Shown: piece by piece, positions 27,471 to 37,133 of the stretch
Position numbering within the stretch: position 1 is the first letter of the stretch
Layout of the letters: every line of letters begins with the position of its first letter
Assembly (NCBI RefSeq): GCF_000745215.1
Contig: NZ_JQNK01000008.1
Coordinates: 248,001-312,000, forward strand
DNA: 64,000 bases
DNA from: Methylosinus sp. PW1
Lineage (GTDB): Bacteria > Pseudomonadota > Alphaproteobacteria > Rhizobiales > Beijerinckiaceae
Reading direction: 5' to 3'
The notes under the pieces: model-generated
Told to the model about the DNA's origin: nothing
Database searches by the model: none
The model's input: only the letters and a program-made list of their open reading frames with translations
Position numbers and translations under genes: made by a program

Positions 27471-28066
27471 CATGCCTTTCCGCCCCGATAGAGCACCAGC
27501 TCCGGCCGTCCGGAGGCGGCGGGGCGCACCACGCGGCGCCCGACCGGCTCCGAAAGACGAAAATGCGCCTCGCTCGGCGCGATGACGCGGAAGGACGTCA
27601 GCCGCAGCGGTTGGGCGGGCGCGACGCCGAGCCAGCGCGGTCGGCGCGCGGGCGCGATGGCGCCGAGAACGCGGGAATGCGTCTTGCCGAAATGACGCAG
27701 CGGCAGCAAGAGCAGCTCGAGCTCCAAGACGTCGCCCTCGTCCCCGGCGCGTCCTTCGACTCCCGCGACCACGGGAGCCACCCCGTCGATGACGGTCAGC
27801 ATGACCGAGGCGAGCGTCCGGCGGTCCTCGGGAGACCACAGATCGAGAAAGGACTTCCCCTTCTGCTCGTCGAGCCATAGCGCATTCAGCCTCGTGCCGC
27901 ACAGGCGGATCGGAAAGCGCCCCGCCTCGTCGATCTCGATGATGAAGGAATCGGGCAGCGCCTCGCGAATTTCCGCCGGGTCGATCTCGGATCGCTCTGG
28001 CGCCGATCGCGCCCCTTTCAAGCGGCTCCAATAGGCGTAGAGTTGCTGGTTGACCTTGTGTCTCAT
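27470..28066 (-). CDS. PAS-domain protein (PAS_5/DUF1457-like)
   Basis: A 198-residue soluble protein. It starts MRHKVNQQLYAYWSRLKGAR and continues PDSFIIEIDEAGRFPIRLCG, then GKSFLDLWSPEDRRTL, the pattern of the alphaproteobacterial PAS_5 family. It lacks any output domain, so it may act as a ligand-sensing partner. The frame extends upstream to 28291, but those codons overlap the divergent rhomboid leader and lack similarity. Confidence 0.75.
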   Translation of the reverse strand: MRHKVNQQLYAYWSRLKGARSAPERSEIDPAEIREALPDSFIIEIDEAGRFPIRLCGTRLNALWLDEQKGKSFLDLWSPEDRRTLASVMLTVIDGVAPVVAGVEGRAGDEGDVLELELLLLPLRHFGKTHSRVLGAIAPARRPRWLGVAPAQPLRLTSFRVIAPSEAHFRLSEPVGRRVVRPAASGRPELVLYRGGKA

Positions 28067-28226
28067 TTTGTTTCCAAAACGGCGTATCGTGAAGGACTTT
28101 GCGTCGAATCGGCGCGCCCTGCCGCCCGCCCCCGAGCGGCGAGAGCTGAAGAGCAGGCCGCATGCCAGCGGCAAGAAATCGGTAACCACGCGCAATGGCT
28201 CTGGCGAGCCGAGGACGGGCTCTGAG

Positions 28227-29006
28227 ATGAACGATCGTTTCGAGGCGAGGCCCCAGAGGGAGAAAATCCTCAATCTGCCCGGCGAAGTCACGGCGCTGCT
28301 CGCCGTGCTGGCGGCGATTCAGTTCGCGCTCGGCGCATTGCCGGGCGCGACGGTCTCCGAGATCTTCTCCGCGCTGGCTTTCGTTCCGGGACGCATCTCG
28401 ATCGTTTTGGCGCCGGACGCCTTCATGCGCTCCATAGCGGGGCAATTGGCTCCGGGCGTCGAGGCCGGCGACGTGGCCGAGGCTCTGGGCGCGGAGCGCC
28501 TGCCCTGGTGGACCTTCGTCACCTATGCGCTGCTGCACGCCAATTGGACGCATCTCGCCGTCAATGGCGTGACGCTGGCGGCCTTCGGCTCGCCGCTGGC
28601 GCGCCGTTTCGGCGCGGCGCGCTTCCTCGCCTTTCTGGCGCTGACGGCGGCGGCCGGCGCTGCCGCGCATTTTGCGATCCATCCTTTCGACCTCGGCCCG
28701 GTCGTCGGCGCCTCGGCGGCGATCTCGGGAACCATGGCGGCGAGCGCGCGTTTCGCTTTCGCCCAGGATTCGCGGATCGGGGGGGCCTATGCGTCGCGGC
28801 GCGCGTCGAGCCTCGCCGAGCTCTGGTCCAACCGGCGCGCGCTCGCCTTCGTCGGTCTCTGGTTCGCGGCCAATCTGATCTTCGGCCTGTTCCCCGGCGC
28901 GGCAGGGTCGACGGAGCAGATCGCCTGGGAGGCGCATGTCGGGGGCTTTGTGGCGGGGCTTCTCCTGTTCGGCGCCTTCGATCGTCGCGAGGGAGGCCGT
29001 GAGTAA
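28227..29006 (+). CDS. Rhomboid family intramembrane serine protease
   Basis: A 259-residue membrane protein with about six helices. It shows HANWTHLAVNGVTLAAFGSP (rhomboid helix 2 with its His and Asn), VVGASAAISGTMAAS with the nucleophilic Ser near residue 162, and AHVGGFVAG with the catalytic His. The Ser motif reads GASA rather than the more common GASG. Such proteases cut membrane proteins within the bilayer. Start 28227 is preferred over 28050, which would run through the divergent gene's leader. Confidence 0.85.
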   Translation: MNDRFEARPQREKILNLPGEVTALLAVLAAIQFALGALPGATVSEIFSALAFVPGRISIVLAPDAFMRSIAGQLAPGVEAGDVAEALGAERLPWWTFVTYALLHANWTHLAVNGVTLAAFGSPLARRFGAARFLAFLALTAAAGAAAHFAIHPFDLGPVVGASAAISGTMAASARFAFAQDSRIGGAYASRRASSLAELWSNRRALAFVGLWFAANLIFGLFPGAAGSTEQIAWEAHVGGFVAGLLLFGAFDRREGGRE

Positions 29007-29069
29007 CCGCAACAGCTAGCCGCAAGTCGGGAGCGCTGAGATAAACTAGCGAGAGGGGAGGGATTTCAT

Positions 29070-29501
29070 ATGAATGTCGCCCGCATACTCGCCCGCAAGG
29101 GAGCCGAGGTCGTCACCATCGCGCCTGGACGGACATTGCTGCAAGTGGCGGAGGAGCTGACCCGCCGCGGCATAGGCGCGCTCGTCGTCGTCAGCGCCGA
29201 TGACGAGGTCGTCGGCCTCATCACCGAGCGCGACATCGTCGGCGCCATTGCGCGTTACGGCGTCGAGGCGCTCCGCGATGAGGTCGCGCGCTTCATGACC
29301 GCCGATCCCATGTCGATCGCCGAGGATCATTCGCTGGAAGCGACGATGGAGGCGATGACGGTGGAGCGCCGCCGTCATCTGCCGGTTCTGCGCGAGGGGC
29401 GTCTCGCCGGCCTCGTCTCGATCGGCGACGTCGTCAAATGCCGGATCGACGAGATCGAGTCCGAGCGCCAGGAGCTTCGCGCTTATATAGCGACGGCCTG
29501 A
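29070..29501 (+). CDS. CBS-domain pair protein
   Basis: A 143-residue protein made of two CBS motifs. The first is about residues 8-60 (LQVAEELTRRGIGALVVVSA and VVGLITERDIVGAIARYG). The second is about residues 70-128 (FMTADPMSIAEDHSLEATME and RRRHLPVLREGRLAGLVSIG). Stand-alone CBS pairs usually bind adenine nucleotides and regulate partner enzymes. GAGGGGAGGG precedes the ATG. The partner is not evident. Confidence 0.9.
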   Translation: MNVARILARKGAEVVTIAPGRTLLQVAEELTRRGIGALVVVSADDEVVGLITERDIVGAIARYGVEALRDEVARFMTADPMSIAEDHSLEATMEAMTVERRRHLPVLREGRLAGLVSIGDVVKCRIDEIESERQELRAYIATA

Positions 29502-29522
29502 GAGCCGCCGCTCCGCGAGGGT

Positions 29523-29556
29523 GACGCCGGAGCCGCTCGGCAGCGGCTCACGGCGT
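29523..29556. terminator. Hairpin between convergent CBS and patatin genes
   Basis: GACGCCG-GAGCCGCT-CGGC-AGCGGCTC-A-CGGCGTC forms a long near-perfect stem between the two convergent stops, overlapping the patatin stop codon. There is no T-tract, so it is at best a Rho-assisted or bidirectional terminator. Confidence 0.5.
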
Positions 29557-30579
29557 CGCGCCGACGAGCGGTATGTGGGCGAAGATGTTGGGCAGCGAGC
29601 GCCTCGTCGCCTCATGGCCGAGCTCGATCAATTCCTCGGCGCGGTGGAAGTCGAACATGCCGACATCCTCGTGACGCGCATGGATGGTGGCGTCCGGCGG
29701 ATCGCCCGCCATGCGCGAGCGCAAAATGCGGTCCTGGATGATGTTGAACGCGTCGATCATCGAGGCCGCGACATTGGGCGCTGCGCCGGGACGGCGCTGG
29801 AAATAGCGCGGCAGAAGATGCGCCGCGAGGCCCGGCTCCGAGGCGTCGGCGAAGGGCGCGCTTTCTTTGGCGCGGCCGCCGCCCGCATGGGCGTGATGAT
29901 CGTGGATCACATGGGAGCGATACATGGTGTCGGCGGTGACGTTCACCGCGATCACGAAATCGGCGCCCAGCGCCCGGCAGACGGTGATCGGAATCGGATT
30001 GACGAGCGCGCCGTCGAAGAGCCAACGGTCGCCGATGCGCACGGGCTCGAAAATGCCGGGCAGGGCGTAGGAGGCGCGCACGGCCGGCGCCAGCGCTCCG
30101 CGCTTCAGCCAGACCTCGTGTCCCGTGCCGACCTCGGTGGCGACGGCGGCGAAGCGGACCGGCAGATCCTCGATCGAGAGGTCGGTCAGCTCCTTCTCGA
30201 GCGCCGCGCGCAGCCGTTCGCCGCCGATGAGGCTCATGCCCGAGAAGGACAGATCCATAAAGGTGAACACGCGCCTTTTGGTCATGGAGCGCGCGAAGGC
30301 CTCCACGGCGTCCAGCTTGCCGGCGGCGTAGCAGCTGCCCACTACGGCGCCGATGGAGGTGCCGGCGACGACATCCGGCACGATCCCATGCGCCGCCAAT
30401 TCACGCAGCACGCCGATATGCGACCAGCCGCGCGCGGCGCCGGCGCCCAGCGCCAGGCCGATCTTGGGCCGGGTGGCCATGGGCGGGGGCGTCGGCTCGC
30501 GCGCGATCGGCGGCGCATCGACCCCGCCGCCGCCATCCGGCGCCCATCTGTCGAAGGGATTGCGAAAAAAGGCCGTCAT
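29548..30579 (-). CDS. Patatin-like phospholipase (RssA type)
   Basis: A 343-residue protein with a Pro-rich start and a patatin domain. The oxyanion motif reads IGLALGAGAARGWSHIGVL, the nucleophile elbow GTSIGAVVG, and the dyad Asp DGALVNPIPI. Serine-Asp dyad hydrolases of this type cleave membrane lipids. An extra His-rich loop (SHVIHDHHAHAGGG) lies near residue 250. AGGAGAGG precedes the ATG at 30579; the open frame extends upstream without similarity. Confidence 0.88.
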   Translation of the reverse strand: MTAFFRNPFDRWAPDGGGGVDAPPIAREPTPPPMATRPKIGLALGAGAARGWSHIGVLRELAAHGIVPDVVAGTSIGAVVGSCYAAGKLDAVEAFARSMTKRRVFTFMDLSFSGMSLIGGERLRAALEKELTDLSIEDLPVRFAAVATEVGTGHEVWLKRGALAPAVRASYALPGIFEPVRIGDRWLFDGALVNPIPITVCRALGADFVIAVNVTADTMYRSHVIHDHHAHAGGGRAKESAPFADASEPGLAAHLLPRYFQRRPGAAPNVAASMIDAFNIIQDRILRSRMAGDPPDATIHARHEDVGMFDFHRAEELIELGHEATRRSLPNIFAHIPLVGATP

Positions 30580-30688
30580 CGCGCCTCTCCTGCCTACCGT
30601 CTCCGCCCGTCTTCTGATTTTTCTTATATTGGGCGGAAGGCTGCGCGCTGAAAGTAGCGGGGCGGTTAACGGCGCCGGCGGCTGCGGC

Positions 30689-31627
30689 TCAGGCTGGCTC
30701 GGTTCCGAAAATCGACCAGCCCATGCGCCGCGCCAGCTTCTCCAGCGCGATGCGCCCGAGATGGGAATTGCCATTGGCGTCGAGGCCCGGCGACCAGACG
30801 GCGATGGACGCCTTGCCGGGCGCGACGGCCAATATGCCGCCGCCGACGCCGCTTTTGCCGGGCAGGCCGACGCGATAGGCGAATTCGCCGGAGCCGTCAT
30901 AATGGCCGCAGGTCAGCATCAGCGCATTGATGCGGCGGGCGCGCTCGGGCGAGACCACCGACGATCCGGTGGAGGGGATACGGCCCGAATGCGCGAGATA
31001 GCGCCCCGCCATCGCCAGCTGCCGGCAGGTCATGGCGATGGCGCAATGGTGGAAATAGACGCCGAGCGTGAAATCCACCGGATTGGCGATCACGCCGAAG
31101 GATTTCATATAATTGGCGAGCGCTATGTTGCGAAAGCCGGTGCGTTTCTCCGATTCCGCCACGGCCCGATCGACATAGATCGTCTCGTCCTGGGCCAAAA
31201 ACTGCAGAAAGCGCAAAATCTCGCCCAGAGCCTCGCGCGGCTGATGGCCCGACAGGATCACATCCGTCACCGCTATGGCGCCGGCGTTGATGAAAGGATT
31301 GCGCGGCACGCCGCGTTCGCGCTCCAGCTGCACGATGGAGTTGAACGGATTGCCGGAGGGCTCGCGGCCGACGCGCCGCCAGAGAAGATCGCCCACCATG
31401 CCGAGCGCCAGCGTCAGCGTGAAGACTTTCGATATGCTCTGGATCGAGAAGGGCAGGTCGGCGTCGCCGCCGGCGACGGCGTTTCCATCGGCGTCGATGA
31501 CAACAATGCCGAAAGCGCCGGGATCGACGCCCGCCAGCTCCGGTATGTAGCTCGCCACCTCGCCGCGGTCCGGCCGCGCCGCCATTTCGGCGGCGATCTC
31601 CTGCACGGCTGTTTCGAGCTCGGTCAC
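30689..31627 (-). CDS. glsA: Glutaminase A
   Basis: A 312-residue serine-dependent glutaminase that hydrolyses glutamine to glutamate and ammonia. The SxxK motif ([10 protein letters not shown]) places Ser64 and Lys67 as catalytic residues. Other family blocks are [34 protein letters not shown] and [18 protein letters not shown]. The length is typical. It is followed after 23 bp on its 5' side by the end of hisI, so hisI and glsA may be co-transcribed. Confidence 0.95.
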   Translation of the reverse strand: MTELETAVQEIAAEMAARPDRGEVASYIPELAGVDPGAFGIVVIDADGNAVAGGDADLPFSIQSISKVFTLTLALGMVGDLLWRRVGREPSGNPFNSIVQLERERGVPRNPFINAGAIAVTDVILSGHQPREALGEILRFLQFLAQDETIYVDRAVAESEKRTGFRNIALANYMKSFGVIANPVDFTLGVYFHHCAIAMTCRQLAMAGRYLAHSGRIPSTGSSVVSPERARRINALMLTCGHYDGSGEFAYRVGLPGKSGVGGGILAVAPGKASIAVWSPGLDANGNSHLGRIALEKLARRMGWSIFGTEPA

Positions 31628-31650
31628 TTATGCCTCAGACGTCGCGGCTT

Positions 31651-32061
31651 TTAGCTGTCGAGAACGAGGCGGGGAGCAGCGCCGCTCTCGCCCAAATTCT
31701 CGACATGTCGATAGAAGCAGGATTTGCGGCCGGTGTGGCAGGCCTTGCCGTCGCCGCCGGGCTCGACCGCCAGCAGCAGCGCGTCCTGGTCGCAATCGAC
31801 CTTCAGCGACACCACTTTCTGCACCTGGCCGGAGGTGTCGCCCTTGCGCCACAGGCTCTGCCGCGAGCGCGACCAATAATGCGCCACGCCGGTCTCCAGC
31901 GTCTTCTCGAGCGCCAGAGCGTTCATATAGGCGACCATCAGCACCTCGTTCGTCGCCGCCTCGACGGTGACGCAGACGATGAGCCCTTGGGCGTCATAGC
32001 GCGGCGCGAGGGCGAGCCCTTCCTCGAGCGCATGGGCCTCGGCCGGCGGCAGAGCGGACAT
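31651..32061 (-). CDS. hisI: Phosphoribosyl-AMP cyclohydrolase HisI
   Basis: A 136-residue enzyme for the third step of histidine synthesis, opening the adenine ring of phosphoribosyl-AMP. It shows LMVAYMNALALEKTLETG, HYWSRSRQSLWRKGDTSG, the Mg-binding VDCDQDALLL and the zinc ligands in ACHTGRKSCFYR. It lies 21 bp after folE on the same strand, apart from other his genes, as is common in alphaproteobacteria. Confidence 0.95.
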   Translation of the reverse strand: MSALPPAEAHALEEGLALAPRYDAQGLIVCVTVEAATNEVLMVAYMNALALEKTLETGVAHYWSRSRQSLWRKGDTSGQVQKVVSLKVDCDQDALLLAVEPGGDGKACHTGRKSCFYRHVENLGESGAAPRLVLDS

Positions 32062-32082
32062 TGGATTTCCCCAGGGAAGCGG

Positions 32083-32712
32083 TCAGCGGGCGCCGCGCAG
32101 CAGCGTGTAGAAATGCACCTGCTCGGCCGGATCGTCGCGGAACACGCCCGAGAACTGCACCGTCACCGTGGAGGAGCCCTGCTTCATCACGCCGCGCATG
32201 GACATGCACATATGCTCCGCCTCCACCAGCACGGCGACGCCGCGCGGCGTCAGATGCTGGTTGATCGCGGTGGCGATCTGCGCCGTCATCGCTTCCTGCG
32301 TCTGCAACCTGCGGGCGTAGACGTCGACGAGCCGCGCCAGCTTGGAGAGGCCGACGACGCCGCCGGTCGGATAATAGGCGATATGCGCTTTTCCGACAAA
32401 AGGAACGACGTGATGCTCGCAATGCGAGAAAAACGGTATGTCGCGGACCAGCACGAGGTCGTCATAGCCCTCGACCTCCTCGAAGACGCGCGCCAGCTCC
32501 TCGCCGGCGTCCTCCTGATAGCCGCGGAAGAATTCCTCATAGGCCTTCACGACGCGGCGGGGCGTCTCCTTCAGGCCTTCGCGCTCGGGATTGTCGCCCG
32601 CCCAGCGCAGCAGCACGCGCACTGCGGCCTCCGCTTCCTCGCGGGTCGGGCGCTCGACGGGAGTCTCGGCCGTCTCGTTACGGTCGAGCAAGGACTTAAC
32701 CACGGCATCCAT
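32083..32712 (-). CDS. folE: GTP cyclohydrolase I
   Basis: A 209-residue enzyme that makes dihydroneopterin triphosphate for folate and pterin synthesis. The zinc ligands are visible in [20 protein letters not shown] and [16 protein letters not shown]. The [20 protein letters not shown] block is typical. The length is normal. It leads a probable folE-hisI-glsA unit and is divergent from the scaffold-like gene at 32842. Confidence 0.95.
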   Translation of the reverse strand: MDAVVKSLLDRNETAETPVERPTREEAEAAVRVLLRWAGDNPEREGLKETPRRVVKAYEEFFRGYQEDAGEELARVFEEVEGYDDLVLVRDIPFFSHCEHHVVPFVGKAHIAYYPTGGVVGLSKLARLVDVYARRLQTQEAMTAQIATAINQHLTPRGVAVLVEAEHMCMSMRGVMKQGSSTVTVQFSGVFRDDPAEQVHFYTLLRGAR

Positions 32713-32795
32713 GTGGCGCCTCCAGATAGACGATTGGCCCGACCACTTCGGGGAAGACGGCCGCTTTCAACGCGGCCTGCGGAATTATATACTCA

Positions 32796-32810
32796 GTGGA
32801 AGGATTCCAC
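32796..32810. promoter_or_regulatory. Inverted repeat in the folE/scaffold divergent promoter region
   Basis: GTGGAA-GGA-TTCCAC is a perfect 6-bp inverted repeat in the 129-bp divergent gap, next to an AT-rich stretch (AATTATATACTC). It could be an operator for either gene. No regulator is known. Confidence 0.35.
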
Positions 32811-32841
32811 GTAACCCCCCGCTAGCAACTTATCGGCCACA

Positions 32842-33276
32842 ATGCTCGATCAAGTCTACAACCAGCGCATACTGGAGCTCGCCGCGCAGATACCGCGCGT
32901 CGGTCGGCTCGAGGCTCCAGATGCGAGCGCCACCGCCCATTCCAAGCTGTGCGGATCGACCGTCACGATCGATCTCACCCTATCGGATGGAAAAGTGGCG
33001 GATTTCGCACATGAGGTCAAAGCCTGCGCTCTCGGCCAGGCGGCCTCCTCGATCATGGCGCGCCATATTGTCGGCTCCACGCCGCAAGAATTGCGCGCCC
33101 TGCGCGAGACCGTCCGCAAAATGTTGAAGGAGAATGGCGCTCCCCCCGATGGAAAATGGGAGGAAATCGCCATTCTGGAGCCGGTGCGCGATTTCAAATC
33201 GCGTCACGCCTCGACGCTCCTGACCTTCGACGCCGTCGTGGACGCGATCGGGCAGATCGAGAAACGACAGGGCTGA
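32842..33276 (+). CDS. Iron-sulfur scaffold-like protein (NifU/IscU N-terminal family)
   Basis: A 144-residue protein of the IscU/SufU fold. It starts MLDQVYNQRILELAAQIPRV, and the cluster-ligand sites read SKLCGST and KACALGQAAS. The third Cys site, which reads HC in IscU, is RHAS here, so one Cys ligand is missing while its neighbouring His remains. It is therefore a scaffold-like rather than a classical scaffold protein. It is divergent from folE-hisI, a pairing I recall from other Rhizobiales. Confidence 0.8.
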   Translation: MLDQVYNQRILELAAQIPRVGRLEAPDASATAHSKLCGSTVTIDLTLSDGKVADFAHEVKACALGQAASSIMARHIVGSTPQELRALRETVRKMLKENGAPPDGKWEEIAILEPVRDFKSRHASTLLTFDAVVDAIGQIEKRQG

Positions 33277-33435
33277 GGGGGACGCTCCGGCGCCCCTCTT
33301 ATCCGACGGGCGATCACGTCGATCGGGCCGGCTCGTGTTCGAACGGGCCGGCGACGACGCGCTGCGCGCTTTTCGTATCGCCGCGGCCCAGAAAAGGCGT
33401 CGGCGCGCGATGGCGCGCGCCATGGGAGAATGCGA

Positions 33436-33705
33436 GTGCCGACGACCTATCTCCCGCGCGTCACTGCGGCCGATCACGAGCTTTTGCGTCACAGCGTCGA
33501 TAATTATCCGGCCGACACGCACGACAAATGGCTTCGCCTCCAAGCGAAGGAAATCGCCAATTGGCGCGCGAGCGGCTGGGATGTCGTCATGATCGACGTC
33601 AGCGCCGAGGATTTCGACCGCTATTGCCGCGAAACCCGAGCGAGCCCCAATTTTCATACCTTCCGCGGAATCGCCTCCGCCAAGGCGATCGGCAAATTCG
33701 CATGA
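33436..33705 (+). CDS. Small conserved-looking protein, unknown
   Basis: An 89-residue soluble protein ([20 protein letters not shown], containing [20 protein letters not shown]). GTG 33436 is preferred because GGGAG lies 8 bp upstream; ATG 33430 would give two more residues but leaves no spacing. It precedes lldD by 28 bp, so the two may be co-transcribed. No family is recognised. Confidence 0.55.
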   Translation: MPTTYLPRVTAADHELLRHSVDNYPADTHDKWLRLQAKEIANWRASGWDVVMIDVSAEDFDRYCRETRASPNFHTFRGIASAKAIGKFA

Positions 33706-33733
33706 GCGCCGCGCAATTCTCGAGAGACAAGCG

Positions 33734-34864
33734 ATGATCATTTCATCCGCCGCCGATTATCGCGAGGCCGCGCGGCGACGCCTGCCGCGCTTTCTCTTCG
33801 ACTATATCGACGGCGGCGCCGGCGCCGAGCGCACGCTGGCCGCCAATATGGCTGATCTTCAGAGCGTGACGCTGCGCCAGCGCGTGATGCAGGGCGTCGC
33901 CGGCGTCGATCTGTCCACGCAGTGGCTCGGCGTCGCGGCGGATTTGCCCGTGCTGATCGCGCCCATCGGCATGTCCGGCATGTTCGCGCGGCGCGGCGAG
34001 GTTCAGGGCGCGCGGGCGGCGGCGAAAAAGGGCGTTCCCTTCATTCTCTCCACGCTCTCGGTCTGCCCGCTGGAGGAAGTCGTCGCGGCGAGCGCGCGGC
34101 CGATCTGGCTGCAGCTCTATATGCTCAAAGATCGCGGCTTCATGGAGAATATGCTCGCGCGCGCGAGCGCGGCTGGGATAGAGCATCTCGTCTTCACCGT
34201 CGATCTGCCGGCGCTGGGCATTCGCTATAGGGACGCCCATTCCGGCATGGCCGGGCCATTCGCGCCGCAGCGGCGCCTGTTGCAGGCGCTCACCAAGCCC
34301 GCCTGGGCCTATGATGTGGGCCTCATGGGCCGGCCGCATGCTCTCGGCAATGTCGCGGCCTATCTCGGCGGCGCGATGAAGCAGAAAAATTATCTGCGCG
34401 ACATCGCCGCCAATGTCGATCCCACGCTCGACTGGTCCACGCTGGATTGGGTGCGCGCGCGCTGGGGAGGCCGCATCATCTTAAAAGGCGTGCTGGACGA
34501 GGCCGACGCGCGCGAGGCTATGCGCTGCGGCGTGGAGGCGATCGTCGTCTCCAATCACGGCGGCCGCCAGCTCGACGGAGCGCCCTCCGTCGCCCGCATG
34601 CTGCCGCGCATCGCCGACGCCGTGGGCGACGATCTCCTCCTCCTCGCCGATTCCGGCGCCCGCTCCGGCCTCGACGTGCTGCGCCTGCTGGCGCTGGGCG
34701 CGAAGGGCGTTCTGCTGGGCCGCGCCTACGCCTATGCGCTGGCCGCGGCGGGGCAGGCGGGCGTGGAGACCATGCTGGATATTTTCGCGGCGGAGCTGCG
34801 GGTGGGGATGATGTTGTGCGGGGTGGGGGAGGCGAGGGGCGTGGGGCAGGGGATTTTGGAGTGA
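33734..34864 (+). CDS. lldD: FMN-dependent L-lactate dehydrogenase family enzyme
   Basis: A 376-residue alpha-hydroxy-acid oxidase/dehydrogenase. It starts [20 protein letters not shown] followed by [20 protein letters not shown]. The active-site block is [16 protein letters not shown], with the catalytic His near residue 275, and the FMN phosphate site is [19 protein letters not shown]-lactate is the likely substrate from LldD-like sequence, but glycolate or mandelate oxidation cannot be excluded. It converges with the OLD-type gene, 13 bp apart. Confidence 0.9.
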   Translation: MIISSAADYREAARRRLPRFLFDYIDGGAGAERTLAANMADLQSVTLRQRVMQGVAGVDLSTQWLGVAADLPVLIAPIGMSGMFARRGEVQGARAAAKKGVPFILSTLSVCPLEEVVAASARPIWLQLYMLKDRGFMENMLARASAAGIEHLVFTVDLPALGIRYRDAHSGMAGPFAPQRRLLQALTKPAWAYDVGLMGRPHALGNVAAYLGGAMKQKNYLRDIAANVDPTLDWSTLDWVRARWGGRIILKGVLDEADAREAMRCGVEAIVVSNHGGRQLDGAPSVARMLPRIADAVGDDLLLLADSGARSGLDVLRLLALGAKGVLLGRAYAYALAAAGQAGVETMLDIFAAELRVGMMLCGVGEARGVGQGILE

Positions 34865-34877
34865 GGGGCTGCGACTG

Positions 34878-36656
34878 TTAAAGATTGACCTGCTCGTCGC
34901 GTGAAACTTCATGCGGACGGGCTCGCTGCCAGAGTTTGCGGATGAATTCTCGAGCGTCGTTTAGCTCTACGTCTGTGTCAAGGTCTCGCTCTTCAAGAAC
35001 TTTTTCAACGAATCCAGGACCATGTGCGCCGATACTACGGCAGAAGCCTTCAATCTCGCCAACAGGGACGATCCAAAGGCCTAGCGAGGCGCATTTCTCG
35101 TACAACTGATCAAATTGCTTAATCGGCTCACCGGCCGGCAGCGCTCCGCGCCCACTTTGCTTTACGGGGCTCCACGGCGAAACGGTTTTGAATATTCGCT
35201 TTATGGCGCTTTCTTTCCCAGAAGGAAAATCACCGGTTCCGGTCACGTCCTCGATCTCGTCGGCTATCAATTTGGCCACTTGGCTAGCGTTCAACGGAGG
35301 TCTTTGCGAGATGACCGCATCACAAACTGCTTTCCAATGAGGTTGAATGTCCGACCATTGGCCGCCGAGCCTTTCGATCAGCCGCTTAAATGTGCCCTCT
35401 TCGCTCAGGACATCAATGTCGCTAATGACCGAAACGGGAACGTCCAGCGCGCTCAATGTTTCTGCCAACTTCGCCATCCGGTGCTTGCCCGCAGTATGAA
35501 CGAATAAGACCTCTGGGCGCCGGTTTCCAGACACGGAAGGAAGATTGAGAACCGATTGATAGAACATGCAATCGGCATCGGACTCGCACACAACTACATG
35601 CTCAAAAAATATTCCTTCGAAGATGCGCGAAAAGCGCGCAAGTGTATCTTTTGCAATAGCTCGTGTTTGCTCTTTGCCAAGCTCTTTTACTCGGTTTACT
35701 TTACCGTCTCTCCTAAGCCGGACAATACGGATTTTGTCCAAGCCTCCCTCGATAAGTCCGTCGAGAATGTCAGTACTATGTGTTGCGATAAAGAGTTGGG
35801 ACTTTTCGCGGCGGCTTTCCGCAATGAATCGGCCGAGTATTCGCGCCTGTGGCGGATGCAAGAAGGCCTCTGGTTCATCCAACAACTGGATCGAATGTGT
35901 TTTTGCTGCGAGGACATGGAGAACAACAGCTGCGAAGCTACGCATTCCATCGCCTTGACTGGTGAGTGGTACATTCGTGCGTTGTAGCGCTTCAACAAAT
36001 TCGCGAGACAGTTCATCCTTGCCCGGTTTGAGAGTTGGCTTTGTTCCGACGTAGAGCGGGAAATTACTTCCTCCTGCACGGAATGGCGTCAGGTCCAGCC
36101 CAAACGCATGTCGGAACTTCATACTGATGTCAGCAGTCAATTCCTCGTCCATCAGTAGCATATGAATGGGGTGACTGGGTGGGCTGTCGAACAAGGGGAT
36201 AGCATTTGCGGCGCTAGAGTCGTGGATGCGGGTCTCTGTCGGTATCCGCTTCGTGAAGAATGTAGCGACCGGGTGTCGGTCGATTGGCTGATCAAAAAAT
36301 TGAATGGTGTCATGGCGAATATTATAACCAATGCCGCCGTAATGAATTTCTCCCGGTCCTCCAGATTTCTGTGCATTTTCTTCAAGAAAGGCGCGAAGGT
36401 CCTCGGCCGTGCCGCTTTTTCTCAAAGTAGCGGAAGTGACGACGACGCCACGGGTAGAGCGAGCGACCCATGCTTCTAGCTCTCTTAACGTGGCGCTTTT
36501 CCCCGCGTTGTTGGGGCCGACAAAAACAATAATGTCGTCGTCGTCGAGAGCGAGCTTCGTGCCATCGGAGAACGTGATCGTCTCGAACGATAGGGTCGGG
36601 CGCATCGACTTAGGTGCCGAATTAATTTTCGTTTCCCCTGTGAGTTGGTCAGCCAT
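34878..36656 (-). CDS. OLD-family ATPase with TOPRIM nuclease domain, candidate defence gene
   Basis: A 592-residue protein. An SMC-like ATPase has Walker A GPNNAGKS (residues 47-54), a signature-like LTSQGDGMRSF (231-241), Walker B IQLLDEPEAFLH (256-267) and a His switch in IATHS (His293). A TOPRIM domain follows, with Glu358 (VVVCESDADCMFY) and the Asp pair SDID (413, 415). A helical end closes the protein. OLD nucleases include phage-exclusion systems such as P2 Old. Codon use is clearly less GC-rich than in neighbouring genes, suggesting transfer. No partner gene such as UvrD-like GajB is adjacent. Function is inferred. Confidence 0.82.
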   Translation of the reverse strand: MADQLTGETKINSAPKSMRPTLSFETITFSDGTKLALDDDDIIVFVGPNNAGKSATLRELEAWVARSTRGVVVTSATLRKSGTAEDLRAFLEENAQKSGGPGEIHYGGIGYNIRHDTIQFFDQPIDRHPVATFFTKRIPTETRIHDSSAANAIPLFDSPPSHPIHMLLMDEELTADISMKFRHAFGLDLTPFRAGGSNFPLYVGTKPTLKPGKDELSREFVEALQRTNVPLTSQGDGMRSFAAVVLHVLAAKTHSIQLLDEPEAFLHPPQARILGRFIAESRREKSQLFIATHSTDILDGLIEGGLDKIRIVRLRRDGKVNRVKELGKEQTRAIAKDTLARFSRIFEGIFFEHVVVCESDADCMFYQSVLNLPSVSGNRRPEVLFVHTAGKHRMAKLAETLSALDVPVSVISDIDVLSEEGTFKRLIERLGGQWSDIQPHWKAVCDAVISQRPPLNASQVAKLIADEIEDVTGTGDFPSGKESAIKRIFKTVSPWSPVKQSGRGALPAGEPIKQFDQLYEKCASLGLWIVPVGEIEGFCRSIGAHGPGFVEKVLEERDLDTDVELNDAREFIRKLWQRARPHEVSRDEQVNL

Positions 36657-37003
36657 ACGAAACCCTAAGTTTGCTTGCCGTTCCGAAGAATCGAAATTTT
36701 GCTGCTAGTTTGCTTAAACGCACAAATTAGTTCAATAGAACACGAATAGCGGTTTGGTCAAAATCAATTGATTGGGGCGCAATTGATCATGTAGCAGCCA
36801 TCTACGCCAATGTGCGGCGAGGCGCCTCGGAAGTTCGGCGTGACGCCGAAACTCCGGCGGCGCCCGCCGGGGGATGAAATTCGTATCGTTGGAATTTTTC
36901 TTTGGTTTTTCAGCTGCTTGGCGTGGGTGGCCGGGACAAGCCCGGCCATGACGGTCGCGCAGGGCGATCGGGTGAACGAGAAGCGGTGATTGAAGAGGCG
37001 TTT

Positions 37004-37133
37004 CCACCTCTCCCTCAAGGGAGGAGGTCGAGCGCCGAAGGCGCTCGGGAGGGGGTGACGCCCCGAGTCTTTGCAGTTGGACCCCACCCCGTCCGGCTAT
37101 CGCCGGCCGACCCTCCCCCTGAAGGGGAGGGTG
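37004..37133 (+). repeat. Palindromic intergenic repeat, copy A
   Basis: An approximately 130-bp element bounded by CCACCTC and GAGGGTG and containing several short GC hairpins: CTCCCTCAAGGGAG, GAGCGCC-GAA-GGCGCTC and CCTCCCCCTGAAGGGGAGG. Copy B at 37690-37816 is the reverse complement with modest divergence. It behaves like a REP/BIME-type or MITE-like intergenic element. Confidence 0.7.

Noticed and set aside
34878..36656. Gabija (GajA/GajB) system
   Set aside because: The GajA-like ATPase/TOPRIM layout is present, but no UvrD-like GajB gene is adjacent on either side.
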